A DNA stretch of 64,000 bases, taken from NCBI RefSeq assembly GCF_000729995.1, contig NZ_JNFG01000022.1, positions 45,367 to 109,366 on the forward strand, in the 5' to 3' direction. Of the stretch, positions 63,850 to 64,000 are shown one piece after another. The notes below the pieces were generated by a model. That model ran no database searches. It worked only from the letters and a program-made list of their open reading frames with translations, and was not told the origin of the DNA. The number at the start of each line of letters is the position of its first letter. The stretch's first letter is position 1. The position numbers were made by a program, and so were the translations under genes. The DNA is from Caballeronia sordidicola (lineage in GTDB: Bacteria > Pseudomonadota > Gammaproteobacteria > Burkholderiales > Burkholderiaceae).

Positions 63850-64000
63850 CTGTGCTGCACGAGCAGCGACGCGAAAGCGGCAGGGTTCTGAGGGTAGGGA
63901 TGCTGCGGTGAATAGCGAATGTTCTTTAAAAACTAACAGCCGATAAGTGTGGGCGCTTGGTGCTTGGCTTTAAGCGTGGTGGTGTTTTCCGGGGTAACCC
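63850..64000 (+). other. rRNA operon leader with boxA-like antitermination site (16S gene beyond window)
   Basis: TGTTCTTTAAAAACTAACAG at about 63920 is a boxA-type element, and AGCCGATAAGTGTGGGCGCT follows, wording that I know from the leaders of Burkholderia 16S genes. The mature 16S start is not reached. A tRNA-operon leader is a less likely alternative. Confidence 0.8.

Overview
The window reads as a chromosomal segment of a GC-rich betaproteobacterium of the family Burkholderiaceae, most likely the Paraburkholderia/Caballeronia branch. Grounds: paaABCDE with a TetR-type (not PaaX) regulator and operator, two tandem DUF2957-like lipoproteins, the fused 1199-residue indolepyruvate oxidoreductase, a HiPIP, and an rRNA leader of Burkholderia type at the right edge. 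The genus is inference. Most of the window is ordinary core and catabolic chromosome.

Layout. 1-265: small exported protein cut by the edge. 446-8702: LysR regulator divergent from a dipeptide/glutathione-type ABC importer with gamma-glutamyltransferase. 8703-11016: accessory insert at the 3' end of ggt, holding an unrecognised two-gene unit and the wreck of a second copy, bounded by an 81-bp repeat of the ggt tail. 11215-14018: small exported protein, DUF2252, RidA, AlkB. 14140-22176: ytfQ/ytfR/ytfT/yjfF-type sugar importer with LacI regulator, divergent from a PhyH-type dioxygenase and an aldose epimerase. 22292-31398: mixed genes including two receiver-only regulators, a lone AAA+ ATPase, L-2-hydroxyglutarate-oxidase-like enzyme, HiPIP, Mut7-C protein and a beta-hydroxyacid dehydrogenase. 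31443-31538: probable small RNA with an anti-Shine-Dalgarno seed. 31565-40040: OmpW, two DUF2957-like lipoproteins, a 44-residue small protein, ArgC, WrbA-like, PEBP, RcsB-like regulator, PyrE. 40565-48821: malic enzyme MaeB, a frameshifted trimeric autotransporter, indolepyruvate oxidoreductase. 49145-52038: small exported protein, HppD with divergent Lrp regulator, GNAT. 52255-57693: phenylacetate epoxidase operon with downstream TetR gene and palindromic operator. 57752-63656: dipeptidase with an internal Tat-like signal, TIGR03862-type flavoprotein, methyltransferase, 94-bp tandem repeats, GDSL hydrolase. 63814-64000: rRNA operon promoter and leader; the 16S gene would start beyond the window.

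As a whole the segment encodes scavenging and aromatic catabolism: import and cleavage of gamma-glutamyl peptides, sugar import, and aromatic amino acid breakdown through arylpyruvates (indolepyruvate oxidoreductase, HppD) and phenylacetyl-CoA. The least explained parts are the insert behind ggt, the candidate small RNA, the 44-residue gene and the dipeptidase fusion.
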